A stretch of DNA of 64,000 nt from Chitinophaga hostae (lineage in GTDB: Bacteria; Bacteroidota; Bacteroidia; Chitinophagales; Chitinophagaceae), in assembly GCF_018224885.1 (NCBI RefSeq), contig NZ_JAGTXB010000005.1, positions 310,001-374,000 of the forward strand, read 5' to 3'. Below, piece after piece: positions 27,265 through 35,804 of this stretch; within the stretch, counting starts at the first letter, position 1; each line of letters begins with the position of its first letter. Below the pieces are notes generated by a model. The model saw nothing but the letters and a program-made list of their open reading frames with translations. It had not been told where the DNA came from and did no database searches. The position numbers and the translations under genes were made by a program.

Positions 27265-28590
27265 CTAGTTTAGCAAAGGAATTCCAATATTAGCCCTGTT
27301 TTCCCATATTTCTTTAATTTTTTTTCCTGCTTCTTCAGGACTGATACGGATATAGCGGTAAAAATCCTGTAAACTCTTATGTCCGCTGATTTTCATGATT
27401 AATTCGACTGGTGTTCTGGCCATAAATTCATTAGTACAAAAAGAGCGGCGGCAGGTATGGGAAGTTATCCATCCATATTTGGGCTTTGTTACCTCAATAT
27501 CTTTATTGCCCTTCTTATAAGAGAACTTAATAGCTTCGGAAATCCCTGCCAGACGGCCAATTTCTTTAATATTTACGTTGAAATCCGGGTTGTTCACAAG
27601 GGGAATCACCTTTTTAAAGCGATTTATAAGTATCTCATTAGCCGCGTCCATTAAGGGAATCACCACCCAATGGTCCGATTTTTCCTGCTTTTTGTGAAGC
27701 ATTCCTTTCCGTATATCTTCCGGCTTGATGTTGGAAAAGTCCGAGAACCTAAGCCCGGTAAGGCATCCCAAAACAAATAGATCACGGTAGGGCAGGAGGG
27801 AAGGGTAATCCGTCAGATCAGTATTGTATATCTGATTTATTTCCTTCCACGAAAGATATATAGCGTCAGATTCTTCATTCAGAATCTTGAAGTCCGATAA
27901 ATCAATAGGAGGGATGATTTTACGGCGTACTCTATCCCGGATGAATATACGTAACTGCTTAATTGTTTTGCCTACTGTAGCCGTCTTAAGGCCGTTTGTA
28001 ACGCTTTTCCTTCTGCGTTGGATATAATCAAATGTCAGAAAATCAACCAGACCTTCATAGAAATTGAAATCAAGGGAATCGAAAGTAATGACGGCCTTCC
28101 TGTAATCCTGAAATGCTTGTAGGTGATCTTTCATGTTTTTATAGACCCGCAGCATGCCTGGCGTAACCTTGTTAGTCTTGCACTTTATATAATCATCTAT
28201 CTGAAAATAGAAATCCAGATTTGTTTCCGGTTGCTTGTTCGCGGTCTCTTGGGCTTTAGGAGAAAGGCTTTCCGGGTTAAGGTCTGGTTTGAATGTACTT
28301 TTAACAAAGGTCAAGACGTCTATTATTTTTTCTTGCAGGGCATGGGATATAACATCTTCTACCAGACGTAATAAGGTTTTCAGCCGTTTATTAAGTTCTT
28401 CATAATTCCCATAGTCCTTTGGTAGGTTTGCGGTGATCCGGGATCTTTTCCAATAAGCAGGAGGGATCGCAATTTCAGTGCTGAGCAACGTTCTTTTGTC
28501 GGAGTTATAACAATACTGGATGAAAATAAGGCTTGTACCATCGCGCCGAATCTTGCTACTTTTGCACACTAATTTAAGAGGTAACAGCAT
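27265..28590 (-). CDS. Tyrosine recombinase / integrase
   Basis: Protein of 441 residues, the usual Bacteroidota integrase length. Residues about 10-95 are the arm-DNA-binding domain (IRRDGTSLIFIQYCYNSDKR). A SAM-like core-binding domain covers about 125-225. The catalytic domain follows with R281 (CLTGLRFSDF), H378-x-x-R381 (SHTCRRSF), H404 (ISGHKSL) and probable nucleophile Y413 (YRYIRIS). All catalytic residues are present, so it may be active. Its 5' end lies 5 bp from an att-like sequence at 28596, as expected when the integrase gene sits at the element end. It should recombine the sites at 24107, 28596 and 30277. Confidence 0.93.
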   Translation of the reverse strand: MLLPLKLVCKSSKIRRDGTSLIFIQYCYNSDKRTLLSTEIAIPPAYWKRSRITANLPKDYGNYEELNKRLKTLLRLVEDVISHALQEKIIDVLTFVKSTFKPDLNPESLSPKAQETANKQPETNLDFYFQIDDYIKCKTNKVTPGMLRVYKNMKDHLQAFQDYRKAVITFDSLDFNFYEGLVDFLTFDYIQRRRKSVTNGLKTATVGKTIKQLRIFIRDRVRRKIIPPIDLSDFKILNEESDAIYLSWKEINQIYNTDLTDYPSLLPYRDLFVLGCLTGLRFSDFSNIKPEDIRKGMLHKKQEKSDHWVVIPLMDAANEILINRFKKVIPLVNNPDFNVNIKEIGRLAGISEAIKFSYKKGNKDIEVTKPKYGWITSHTCRRSFCTNEFMARTPVELIMKISGHKSLQDFYRYIRISPEEAGKKIKEIWENRANIGIPLLN

Positions 28591-28595
28591 AACGA

Positions 28596-28643
28596 GTCTA
28601 TTTTTTAGTCTATTAAAGTGGGGCCAACCCGAATAAAGTTAAG
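28596..28643. repeat. Integrase-proximal att-like site, rearranged
   Basis: 28596-28620 matches 24145-24169 at 23 of 25 bases and the corresponding part of the repeat at 30277-30386. After AAAGTG it diverges, and 28624-28643 (CCAACCCGAATAAAGTTAAG) is an inverted relative of CTTAGTTTTATTCGGGTTAA at 30361. So one half-site is direct and the other inverted. Confidence 0.6.
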
Positions 28644-28779
28644 AAGTAGAAACGCGATTCGCTGTTGTAGAATGCTTAATAACCAGCCTGTTAGGTACGG
28701 TTTAAGTATTCCGGGGGAAGAATAGGAAATAGATCGGAAATCCCAAGGGGATCACCACAAGAATATCAAAGGAAATTAA

Positions 28780-28812
28780 AGCCGCTTGAATCATAGGATT
28801 TGAGCGGCTTTT
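28780..28812. terminator. Terminator
   Basis: Arms AGCCGCT and AGCGGCT with a 16-nt loop, then TTTTCTG. A motif CCCAAGGGGATCACC lies 35 bp before it, like the GGGATCAC found before the two long repeats. Confidence 0.55.
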
Positions 28813-28866
28813 CTGTTTTTGGGGATGAAGAGATAAATCATACCAAACCAAGTTCAAAGGCTACAA

Positions 28867-28908
28867 AAAAGGATACACAAAGCAGTTTTAGTTTTAGTGT
28901 ATCCCTTT
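28867..28908. terminator. Bidirectional terminator downstream of the DUF1016 gene
   Basis: Arms AAGGATACAC and GTGTATCCCTT with an A run on the left and a T run on the right. It can end the minus-strand DUF1016 transcript. The remainder of 28644-28965 shows no gene. Confidence 0.6.
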
Positions 28909-28965
28909 TTCTGGTAGAGGCCTATCAGTGAAGGGATATCATGATCCGAAACAATGGAAAACGCC

Positions 28966-30003
28966 CTAATCCTCCATTAATTCCCTTTCCATTTCTTCAA
29001 TTGTGGGTAGTTGCGTTTTAAGATCATCAGGAATTATTTCTGATAACTCAAAAGAACTGATGCCTATAGGTTTGTTTAAATCGCGAAGCGCATATTCCAC
29101 TTCTATCTTATCTTTCAATCTGCATAATATTATTCCAATAGACGGACTGTCGTTTACATGTTTTAATTTACTATCTACCGCAGAAAGATAAAAGTTTAAC
29201 TTGCCTGCATATTCAGGCATAAATTTTCCTGCCTTTAGTTCAAAGACTACGAAACAGCGAAGGTGCAGATGATAAAATAACAAATCCAGGAAGTAATCTG
29301 AATCACTGATTTCTAATTTATATTGACGGCCAACAAACGCGAAACCTTTTCCCAATTCCAGCATGAAGTGAGTTATCCTTTGGGTTAGAGCAAGTTCAAT
29401 CTCCCGCTCCTGCGCATTTTCCTCCAGTCCAAGAAAGTCAAAATGATATGGGTCTTTAATAGTCTCGGCTGCGAGATCGGACTGTGGTTTAGGTAGAGTC
29501 GATTCAAAATTGTGGTCTGCCTTACCTTGCCTTAAATGGTAATTATGTTTAATGCTAATTTCTAATTGATTTCTGGACCAACCATTTTTATGTGTGGCTT
29601 TTGCATATAAGACTATAGTTTCCAGATCTTTAATTTTTGAAATTAATAACCGTTGATACGACCAGGGTAATTGTGCCACAGGCTGTGGCACAAATTCAAA
29701 TTGTCGAGAGAAAAAAACATACCATTGCCTGATTGTATACAAGTTTCTCCGGGAGAAGCCATTGATTTGGGGAAAACTTTTTCTGAGGTCGGTGGAAAGC
29801 TGTTCTAAAAAATTATCTCCCCATTTGTTTTCAGACTGTTTAGAGATAATTTCCCTTCCCAATTCCCAATATAGTTCTATTAAAACAATATTGAAATTGG
29901 AAACTGCCTTTAATTGGGCTTGTTTCACTTTGTTTTTTATTTCCACCAGCCATTCCCGATAAGCTTTATCATGCATATTACAGGTTTTACATCTTGTGTG
30001 CAA
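28966..30003 (-). CDS. PDDEXK nuclease domain protein (DUF1016/YhcG family)
   Basis: Protein of 345 residues, full length for the family. The N-terminal DUF1016 helical domain is at about 10-160 (NIVLIELYWELGREI, QINGFSRRNLYTIRQWYVFF). The C-terminal nuclease-like domain carries SDYFLDLLFYHLHLRCFVVF followed directly by ELKAGKFMPEYAGK, which gives the D and E-x-K residues of a PD-(D/E)XK fold. YhcG-type proteins are typical cargo of mobile elements and restriction-rich islands, and a role in DNA processing is presumed. The start may be ATG at 30003 or the one at codon 11 (CNMHDKAYREW). It lies between two att-like sites. Confidence 0.88.
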   Translation of the reverse strand: MHTRCKTCNMHDKAYREWLVEIKNKVKQAQLKAVSNFNIVLIELYWELGREIISKQSENKWGDNFLEQLSTDLRKSFPQINGFSRRNLYTIRQWYVFFSRQFEFVPQPVAQLPWSYQRLLISKIKDLETIVLYAKATHKNGWSRNQLEISIKHNYHLRQGKADHNFESTLPKPQSDLAAETIKDPYHFDFLGLEENAQEREIELALTQRITHFMLELGKGFAFVGRQYKLEISDSDYFLDLLFYHLHLRCFVVFELKAGKFMPEYAGKLNFYLSAVDSKLKHVNDSPSIGIILCRLKDKIEVEYALRDLNKPIGISSFELSEIIPDDLKTQLPTIEEMERELMED

Positions 30004-30276
30004 TCATCTTTGCAAGCGAAAGTTAACAGGTAATTGGGCTGACGGTGCATTAAATAAGTAAATAAAAAAGCATTAACTAGTAAGTAACATTTTTTTATAT
30101 TAAAATGATAAATACTGTGTAAGATTGATAAAAGGTGATGTTTCCATGCCACATTTCAATCCTCTATAAAATAAGTTAATCCAGAAGGATACAAAATCGG
30201 ATACGCTAGCTTGTAAATCTTAGAAAGGTGGCGGTAATTAAGCCCTTGATATAGTCCCAGCGGGATCACAGGAGAA

Positions 30277-30386
30277 ACTTGAAACCTGCGCGCTGCGTGG
30301 TTTTTTTGTTTTTGGTTTATTTGATAGTCTATCAAAGTGCGGATTCGCTTTTCGTGTTTACTTAGTTTTATTCGGGTTAACTCGTC
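30277..30386 (+). repeat. Right att-like direct repeat of the mobile element
   Basis: Partner of 24107-24216: 97 of 110 bases equal, no gaps. It is preceded by CCCAGCGGGATCAC. Together with the left copy it encloses 6.06 kb between the repeats (6.17 kb repeat to repeat). The embedded hairpin is weaker than in the left copy (CTGCGC/GCGTGG). Interpreted as attR. Confidence 0.65.
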
Positions 30387-30416
30387 TTTATAAAATTACA
30401 AACAAATGCTTAAAAC

Positions 30417-30485
30417 TTATCTCATTCCTAACTTTTCGAGTTGATCCGTAACTGATTGAGCAAAAAGATGGATAGGGTTTGAGTT
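30417..30485 (-). pseudogene. C-terminal gene remnant next to the right repeat
   Basis: Twenty-two codons without start, ending LFAQSVTDQLEKLGMR and a stop, preceded by an in-frame stop. It reads like the true end of a protein (NPIHLFAQS...). Family not recognised. It suggests that DNA beside the att site was lost or replaced. The rest of 30004-30276 and 30486-30541 shows no gene. Confidence 0.3.
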
Positions 30486-30541
30486 CTATCGGCGGGTAAT
30501 ACTTTCATAGCACCTCTGAAAGTGCTTTATAGTTGTTGCGG

Positions 30542-31129
30542 TTATGAATATTGTAAAGTGAGCAATCCATTGTTGTTTGATGGATTGTAGAAAATATAGA
30601 GTACACCACCCATAAAAATATTCTTGTGGCTAGGAATGATTTTTCCAAAATACAATCCCGAAATTTGCAGCACAAAATCATAACCTGCATAATTATAACT
30701 ATCCTGAAGCCAGTTGGGTCGGCCGCCAATTTTATCTTCTACATCTTCAGAGAATTCATCTTCATCTGTTTCAAAACTTAGATTTAATTCTAACTTTTTG
30801 ATTTCAGAAATAGGATATTCGAATTCTTGCCTCGGTTTTGCCGGAAAATGAGCAATAAGATATCCGGTTTCTCTGGCTCTGGCCATATCTATTGCGTATT
30901 CTATATCATCTTTTTTGTATGGACAAAATATGGATAGAACTTGGCCCTCAGGAATAATAATATTGCATTGCGATTTTAACAATTCTGAGGATAGTGAAGC
31001 AAGGAACAACATTTTCTTTCCGTGGCGATCTGTAGGCCAGTTTATTGATTCAGGTAAGAAAGAACTACCTCCAATTTTGTTGTATTCCTGATCGTTGGTG
31101 TCTTTTTCATATACAGTATACCTGGCCAT
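30542..31129 (-). CDS. DUF1963 (YwqG-like) protein
   Basis: Protein of 195 residues. KIGGSSFLPESINWPTDRHG near the N-terminus and DKIGGRPNWLQDS near residue 130 are the paired glycine-rich segments of the DUF1963/YwqG family. The usual length is 200-280, so this is a short member. No signal peptide, so cytoplasmic. Function of the family is unknown. It lies just outside the right repeat and may belong to the chromosome or to an older insertion. Confidence 0.75.
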   Translation of the reverse strand: MARYTVYEKDTNDQEYNKIGGSSFLPESINWPTDRHGKKMLFLASLSSELLKSQCNIIIPEGQVLSIFCPYKKDDIEYAIDMARARETGYLIAHFPAKPRQEFEYPISEIKKLELNLSFETDEDEFSEDVEDKIGGRPNWLQDSYNYAGYDFVLQISGLYFGKIIPSHKNIFMGGVLYIFYNPSNNNGLLTLQYS

Positions 31130-31436
31130 TTGGTTTGCTTTTGGCGTAAATGTAATAAACAGCAGGAATATAATGACAAATTAAGTACGTAAGAAAAAGC
31201 TAAGCAGGTAATAAAGAAAGCAGCAGGCATCTTTGTTACTGACTATTCTAATTACGGCCTCAAGGCATTTGATGCCTATGTGACAGCTTTTTTGCCAATG
31301 CCTCCGAAGAAGCACGGGCGATTAACCGCCAGCTCCCGGACTTTATGCGAAGTGATAGACTTCCATAACCGCCGGTTTGCGGAAAAGGTAAAAGCGCCCA
31401 CAGAATCGGCTTTCAATGGCAAATCGGATAATAAAA

Positions 31437-31464
31437 AAGTCCTGAGCCGGTCAGCTCAGGACTT
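31437..31464. terminator. Strong bidirectional terminator
   Basis: Perfect 11-bp arms AAGTCCTGAGC and GCTCAGGACTT with loop CGGTCA, with an A run on the left and TTTTAATTTTTT on the right. It lies 80 bp beyond the stop of the YdeI-like gene and probably ends that operon. Region 31130-31436 holds no supported intact gene. Confidence 0.75.
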
Positions 31465-31543
31465 TTAATTTTTTCATCGGCAAAGTAAGCTTTCACTTTC
31501 AACCGGCCGATCTTTCACGAATTTAATGGGCAATAGCTTAGTC

Positions 31544-32158
31544 CTACTTTTGATGCTTCCAGAACCGGCCTTTTCCTTCGGCTATCCATTCCAAAGCTTC
31601 AGTTATCCTTTTCTGCCGGGTTTCTTCTGTCTTTGCATCGCTGATCCAAATGATATATTCCTTGCGGAAGGAGTTGGACTTGCTTTCAAAAACTTCATTT
31701 GCTTTTGGGTTAGCTGCTAAAGCGGCCACGAAGTAATCCGGGGTTTGCAGTATTTTCGGCTTATCACTTGCTGGTTTCCCGCGCTGAATTTTGACGCCTT
31801 TCTCATTTAACTGCACTGCTTCATCCAACATGGCTATAAATTCTGCATCCGGCGGCAATTGTTCCTGTTTGCTGATTTTGCCCAGAAATTTCTGTATGGG
31901 CTTCAAATCTTTGTTAGCCTTCAGGCGGGCATCGGTCATCAGACTGTCCTTCATGAAGGAAAAAGAGCAATGATTTTTATAGGATGCAAACACAAAGATA
32001 TTTTCATTCTTGTATTCAAAATGGGGTAGGGCCCATTTTATAACTTCAGTCACATTGGGGCAGCGCTCATGAATAAGCTTGCGCCAGTGCGTCAGGATAG
32101 GCTTTGCAAAGTCTGATGCATTCGCGATGTAGTTGTCTATTTCAGGATTATGGCTCAT
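31544..32158 (-). CDS. YdeI/OmpD-associated family protein with DUF1801
   Basis: Protein of 204 residues. The N-terminal DUF1801 fold includes FAKPILTHWRKLIHERCPNV, TEVIKWALPHFEYKNENIFV and YKNHCSFSF. The C-terminal YdeI-like part includes PDYFVAALAANPKANEVFES and a basic tail (RQKRITEALEWIAEGKGRFW). The family is common in Bacteroidota; its function is not known in detail (some members are described as bacteriocin-protection proteins). The start codon is 9 bp after the end of the VOC gene, so the two are co-transcribed. Confidence 0.88.
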   Translation of the reverse strand: MSHNPEIDNYIANASDFAKPILTHWRKLIHERCPNVTEVIKWALPHFEYKNENIFVFASYKNHCSFSFMKDSLMTDARLKANKDLKPIQKFLGKISKQEQLPPDAEFIAMLDEAVQLNEKGVKIQRGKPASDKPKILQTPDYFVAALAANPKANEVFESKSNSFRKEYIIWISDAKTEETRQKRITEALEWIAEGKGRFWKHQK

Positions 32159-32167
32159 GTGCTGATA

Positions 32168-32575
32168 TTAAATTTGTGGAAACTGGCTCAGGTCTACATA
32201 GGCCATTTCCCATTTATGACCGTCAAGATCAGCAAAGCTGTGCTGAAACATAAATCCGTGATCTTTTGCCGGGGCATAGATAGTGCCACCTAAAGATTCA
32301 GCTTTGCTGATAAATTCCTTCACTTCGTCTGCCGATGCGGCATCGAGAGCGATAAGCACTTCAGTAGATTTGTGTGCGTCACACACATTCGTATCTATAA
32401 AGGTTTTAAAATAGGTTTCAGTAAGCAGCATCACGAATATGCTGTCATTGACTACCATACAGCCAGCCTTATCGTCGCTAAACTGCGGGTTGAACGAAAA
32501 CCCAAGACCCTGGAAGAACTGCTTAGATCTTTCCAGGTCTTTTACTGGAAGATTTATAAAGACTTTAGTTGCCAT
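32168..32575 (-). CDS. VOC family protein (glyoxalase-like)
   Basis: Protein of 135 residues, one complete two-module VOC unit. VFINLPVKDLERSKQFFQGL is the first beta-alpha-beta module; FADLDGHKWEMAYVDLSQFP is the second, with the family's typical D-x-D-G-H-x-W-E end. Members bind a metal and act on small electrophiles or antibiotics, but the substrate cannot be inferred. It forms an operon with the YdeI-like gene and lies 82 bp after the AraC regulator gene. Confidence 0.9.
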   Translation of the reverse strand: MATKVFINLPVKDLERSKQFFQGLGFSFNPQFSDDKAGCMVVNDSIFVMLLTETYFKTFIDTNVCDAHKSTEVLIALDAASADEVKEFISKAESLGGTIYAPAKDHGFMFQHSFADLDGHKWEMAYVDLSQFPQI

Positions 32576-32657
32576 TTAACGTGTAGATTGATTTTGCAAC
32601 AAAGAAACATCGTTATCACCATCGAATTTGGTCAATAACTTGGAAAAACAGGTTAAT

Positions 32658-33554
32658 TTAATGCTTATGCTGTTTCCTGAATGTTGAAGGCGACTGTCCA
32701 ATCTGCTTTTTAAAGAATTTGCCGAAATTGGCCGGATCGGAGAAGTTTAGCTGGTACGCGATCTCTGTGATTTCAAAATCAGTATATTGAATAAGTGACG
32801 CTGCTTCTGCAGCGAGGCGTCCTGCAATAAAGCTAAGGGCATTCTTACCTGAATGCTGTTTAACAGACCGGGACAAATGATTGGCAGTAACGGACAACAG
32901 ATCTGCATATTCCTGCACCGTGCGTTTATCAATGTAGTGATTATCTACCAGCATCATAAATCTACGGAGCAGCATTTGTTGCTTGTTGATTGGGTTATCT
33001 GCTGTTTTAGGGGCAAAATCCTGGAGGTGGTAAAGTAAACCAAGCAATTTAACCCTTGCTTCCAATGGCCGTGTTTTGGCTGATTGCTCGTATGCTGTAA
33101 ATACTGTTTCGAAGTGTGGTTGTAGCTGGTCAAAAGTCGCATGATCAAATTTGAAAAGATTGGTGTGCAGGCGATCAAACAAGGGGAACTGCTGATGAAA
33201 ATCAGGCTTAAAAAACGAAAAGCATTCCGGCTTAAAGTAAATAACATAACCCTCAAGGGCGTTATTATGAGCGAAACTGTACGTCAGGTCCGGCGAGTGA
33301 AATACAAGGTAGGAATCAGGATCCTGAATAGTTTTATTCCCGTAGCTGACCTGGATCTTTCCGGAATTGATAAAGAGTGCAAAAAAGTAAAACGACCTTT
33401 TAAAGGGCGGTCTGTAAATCTGGACGTCCTGATTCAGCCGCTTTAATCGTAAACAATAGAAATCCGGATCATCTGTTCGGCCCGGCCACGGGATCGAAGC
33501 GAGAAAATCATTGATCTCTGTATAATAAGGAAGGTTGGTTTTAATTTTCTCCAT
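32658..33554 (-). CDS. AraC family transcriptional regulator
   Basis: Protein of 298 residues. The N-terminal half is a cupin-like sensor domain (IYRPPFKRSFYFFALFINSG, YLVFHSPDLTYSF). The last 100 residues carry the double helix-turn-helix (YADLLSVTANHLSRSVKQHS, ITEIAYQLNFSDPANFGKFF, KKQIGQSPSTFRK). It probably controls the VOC/YdeI genes that follow on the same strand or an unlinked target. It is not a close paralogue of the two AraC proteins at 34.9-36.7 kb. Confidence 0.93.
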   Translation of the reverse strand: MEKIKTNLPYYTEINDFLASIPWPGRTDDPDFYCLRLKRLNQDVQIYRPPFKRSFYFFALFINSGKIQVSYGNKTIQDPDSYLVFHSPDLTYSFAHNNALEGYVIYFKPECFSFFKPDFHQQFPLFDRLHTNLFKFDHATFDQLQPHFETVFTAYEQSAKTRPLEARVKLLGLLYHLQDFAPKTADNPINKQQMLLRRFMMLVDNHYIDKRTVQEYADLLSVTANHLSRSVKQHSGKNALSFIAGRLAAEAASLIQYTDFEITEIAYQLNFSDPANFGKFFKKQIGQSPSTFRKQHKH

Positions 33555-33846
33555 GCATTAGCTCAAAAACGATTCTAAAATTAAAGAATTAAAGCACTTT
33601 TCAGCGCTTTCCGGTTGTAATCTCCTCTTTTATAGCGAATCAATGACAAAAGTCTTATAAGTTAAAGGGCAAGTAGCTTCCACGCTTCGCCGGAACCCGC
33701 AAGATGTTCCGTTGTATCACAACCGGAATTTTGGTGGCTTCCTTTCCTAAGCCATGCTACCTGCCTATCGTTACAATCATTCACAAAAAATGTCAGAAAA
33801 CACAAAAAAAATGGCATTTATGTTTCTTGCCGGTAACTCCACTACC

Positions 33847-33854
33847 TATTTTTG
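33847..33854 (+). promoter_or_regulatory. Bacteroidota-type promoter upstream of the sugar isomerase gene
   Basis: TATTTTTG fits the -7 consensus TAnnTTTG. TTTCTTG at 33823-33829 can serve as the -33 TTTG element (17 bp between). The start codon is 61 bp downstream. The rest of 33555-33914 shows no gene. Confidence 0.45.
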
Positions 33855-33914
33855 TACTAAAGGTCTACCCTATAGAAGCAATTTCTTATAAATCGAAAGC
33901 CATTAGTTTATAAC

Positions 33915-34736
33915 ATGAAGATAAAAATCCTTTGCACACGATGGGGCCACGAAAACATTCCCATAGAAGCTTTTCTGGAAAAAGTAAAATCCGCAGGATA
34001 TGACGGCATCGATTCCTGGCTACCCGAAAATAAAAATGACAGGAAGATGTTTATCAAACGTAGCAAAGAACTGGGATTGCTGACGGTTGTACAACAGCAT
34101 CAGGCGGAAGGTGCAGATATACAAAGCTTTTGCAAGAGCTTTGAGTATCATCTGAATGCGGCGATGGAATGTGAACCGGTATTAATTAATTCGCATTCAG
34201 GAAGAGATTTCTTTACGATCAATGAACAACTGGCTGTTATTGATGCGGCGGAAAACTTTTCAGCCAGGAATAATATTGTTATCGCGCATGAAACACACCG
34301 GGGAAGAATTGGATTCAGCCCGGGCAATGCAAAGGAACTGTTTATGCTAAGACCATCCATGAAAGTAACCGCCGATTTCTCACACTGGGTTTGTGTTACA
34401 GAAAGCTATCTTGAAGGATTCAAAGAAACGGTTAACGAAGCAATCAGGCGCACCGTACATATACACGCCCGTGTGGGTTTTCCTGAAGGACCCCAAATAC
34501 CCGATCCGCGACTGCCGGAATGGGCAGAGCCGCTGAATTATTTTATCGGCCTGTGGTTCGGGATCATCCGGGAAAAAGAAGCCGAAGGCATATCCCAGCT
34601 TACTATTACAACGGAGTTTGGCCCGCCGCCTTATATGTGGACTACTTCGCCAGGTAATACCCCGGTGGCTTCGCAATGGGAAGTGAATTTATTTATGATG
34701 CATCTGCTGACAGATATAATTGCTCCACAACAATAA
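33915..34736 (+). CDS. Sugar phosphate isomerase/epimerase (xylose isomerase-like TIM barrel)
   Basis: Protein of 273 residues, a full AP-endonuclease-2-type TIM barrel. Likely metal ligands are the glutamate in AHETHRGR, the aspartate in VTADFSHW, the histidine in VHIHARVG and the glutamate in TTEFGPPP. The N-terminus (LCTRWGHENIPIEAFLEKVK) has no signal peptide, so the enzyme is cytoplasmic. Such proteins convert keto and aldo sugars or related acids. Together with the AraC genes and the rhamnosidase locus it may act on sugars released by that locus. Exact substrate unknown. Confidence 0.85.
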   Translation: MKIKILCTRWGHENIPIEAFLEKVKSAGYDGIDSWLPENKNDRKMFIKRSKELGLLTVVQQHQAEGADIQSFCKSFEYHLNAAMECEPVLINSHSGRDFFTINEQLAVIDAAENFSARNNIVIAHETHRGRIGFSPGNAKELFMLRPSMKVTADFSHWVCVTESYLEGFKETVNEAIRRTVHIHARVGFPEGPQIPDPRLPEWAEPLNYFIGLWFGIIREKEAEGISQLTITTEFGPPPYMWTTSPGNTPVASQWEVNLFMMHLLTDIIAPQQ

Positions 34737-34887
34737 CCCTCATATATTCAGCTCCACATTATTTTACCTGCTAACGCATTTTTGCTAACTTTATCTCTTA
34801 ACACGTTATGCTGTGTTGATGGGCGGAAATATTTCCCACCTTTAGTAACGCCGGTTGCAACCAATATTTAAGAGAAAAGATAATTCA

Positions 34888-35772
34888 ATGGGCAATAACT
34901 TTTTTAAATATCTGAATACAGGTTTAATCGAGGAGAAATGGGGAATTTATGTAACTACGGTGGGGTATTCAAAAGTAACACCGAATGAACGTTATCCTAA
35001 AGAAGAGCATCCCCAAAGCCATCAGCTTACATGGAACAGGGGAAGGATGCTGACGGACTATTACATGATATTTATTTCAAAAGGAAAGGGAACATTCTGT
35101 TCAGCATTGACCGAGCCGGTGGAAATTGAGGAGGGAACCTGCTTTTTTCTTTTCCCGGGAGTATGGCATCGTTACAGGCCGGATATCCGATCGGGATGGG
35201 AAGAATATTGGGTTGGCTTTCACGGATACTATGTTGATCAACTGATGAAACAGGGCTTTTTTGATCCCAATCAGCCATGTATCAAAACAGGGTTGGAGAG
35301 AGATATGCTGGTATTATTTAAAAAGATGATTGATGTTGTAAAGGCCTCCCTTGTAGGTTACTCACAACAGATTGCTGGTTTAACACTTCAGATGCTTGGT
35401 TTGGTCAATACCATATCGCTCAGCAAACAATACGATCATAGCCCGCTGGAAAAGGCAATAACGAAAGCAAAGTTCCTGCTACAGGAATCACTGGAGCACC
35501 CCGTAGATATCCCTGAACTTGCCCGGCAATTGCCTATGGGATATTCTGCATTCAGGAGGTACTTTAAGGCAGTAACGGGGCTGTCGCCTAATCAATACCA
35601 TTTAAATCTACGCATTGAAAGGGCAAAAGAACTGCTTGAATCAACATTGCTTAACATAGGGGAAATCGCTGATCAAACAGGGTTCGACAACATTTATTAT
35701 TTCTCCGGGATCTTTAAGAAGAAAGTCGGCCTTTCTCCTAATACTTATCGTAAAACATTTGCCGTTGAATGA
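34888..35772 (+). CDS. AraC family transcriptional regulator
   Basis: The protein is 294 residues if it starts at ATG 34888; a TTG at 34855 would add 11 unlikely residues. The sensor domain (IEEKWGIYVTTVGYSKVTP, CFFLFPGVWHRYRPDIRSGW) and the C-terminal AraC double helix-turn-helix (LARQLPMGYSAFRRYFKAVT, IGEIADQTGFDNIYYFSGIF) are clear. It is a paralogue of the next gene, which is on the other strand: both share the WG-Y-TT-G start, the P-G-x-WH-x-YRP loop and the EYWVGF segment. Likely regulator of the susC/susD and rhamnosidase locus. Confidence 0.93.
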   Translation: MGNNFFKYLNTGLIEEKWGIYVTTVGYSKVTPNERYPKEEHPQSHQLTWNRGRMLTDYYMIFISKGKGTFCSALTEPVEIEEGTCFFLFPGVWHRYRPDIRSGWEEYWVGFHGYYVDQLMKQGFFDPNQPCIKTGLERDMLVLFKKMIDVVKASLVGYSQQIAGLTLQMLGLVNTISLSKQYDHSPLEKAITKAKFLLQESLEHPVDIPELARQLPMGYSAFRRYFKAVTGLSPNQYHLNLRIERAKELLESTLLNIGEIADQTGFDNIYYFSGIFKKKVGLSPNTYRKTFAVE

Positions 35773-35804
35773 AATCCGGTTGCCGGTAAGTATGTTTCAT
35801 CGCC

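Noticed and set aside
31188-31468. Response-regulator-like remnant (FVTDYSNYGLKAFDAYVTAF)
   Set aside because: The short stretch resembles the end of a receiver domain in LytTR-type regulators, but there is no start codon, no LytTR domain follows, and the downstream frame fits no family.
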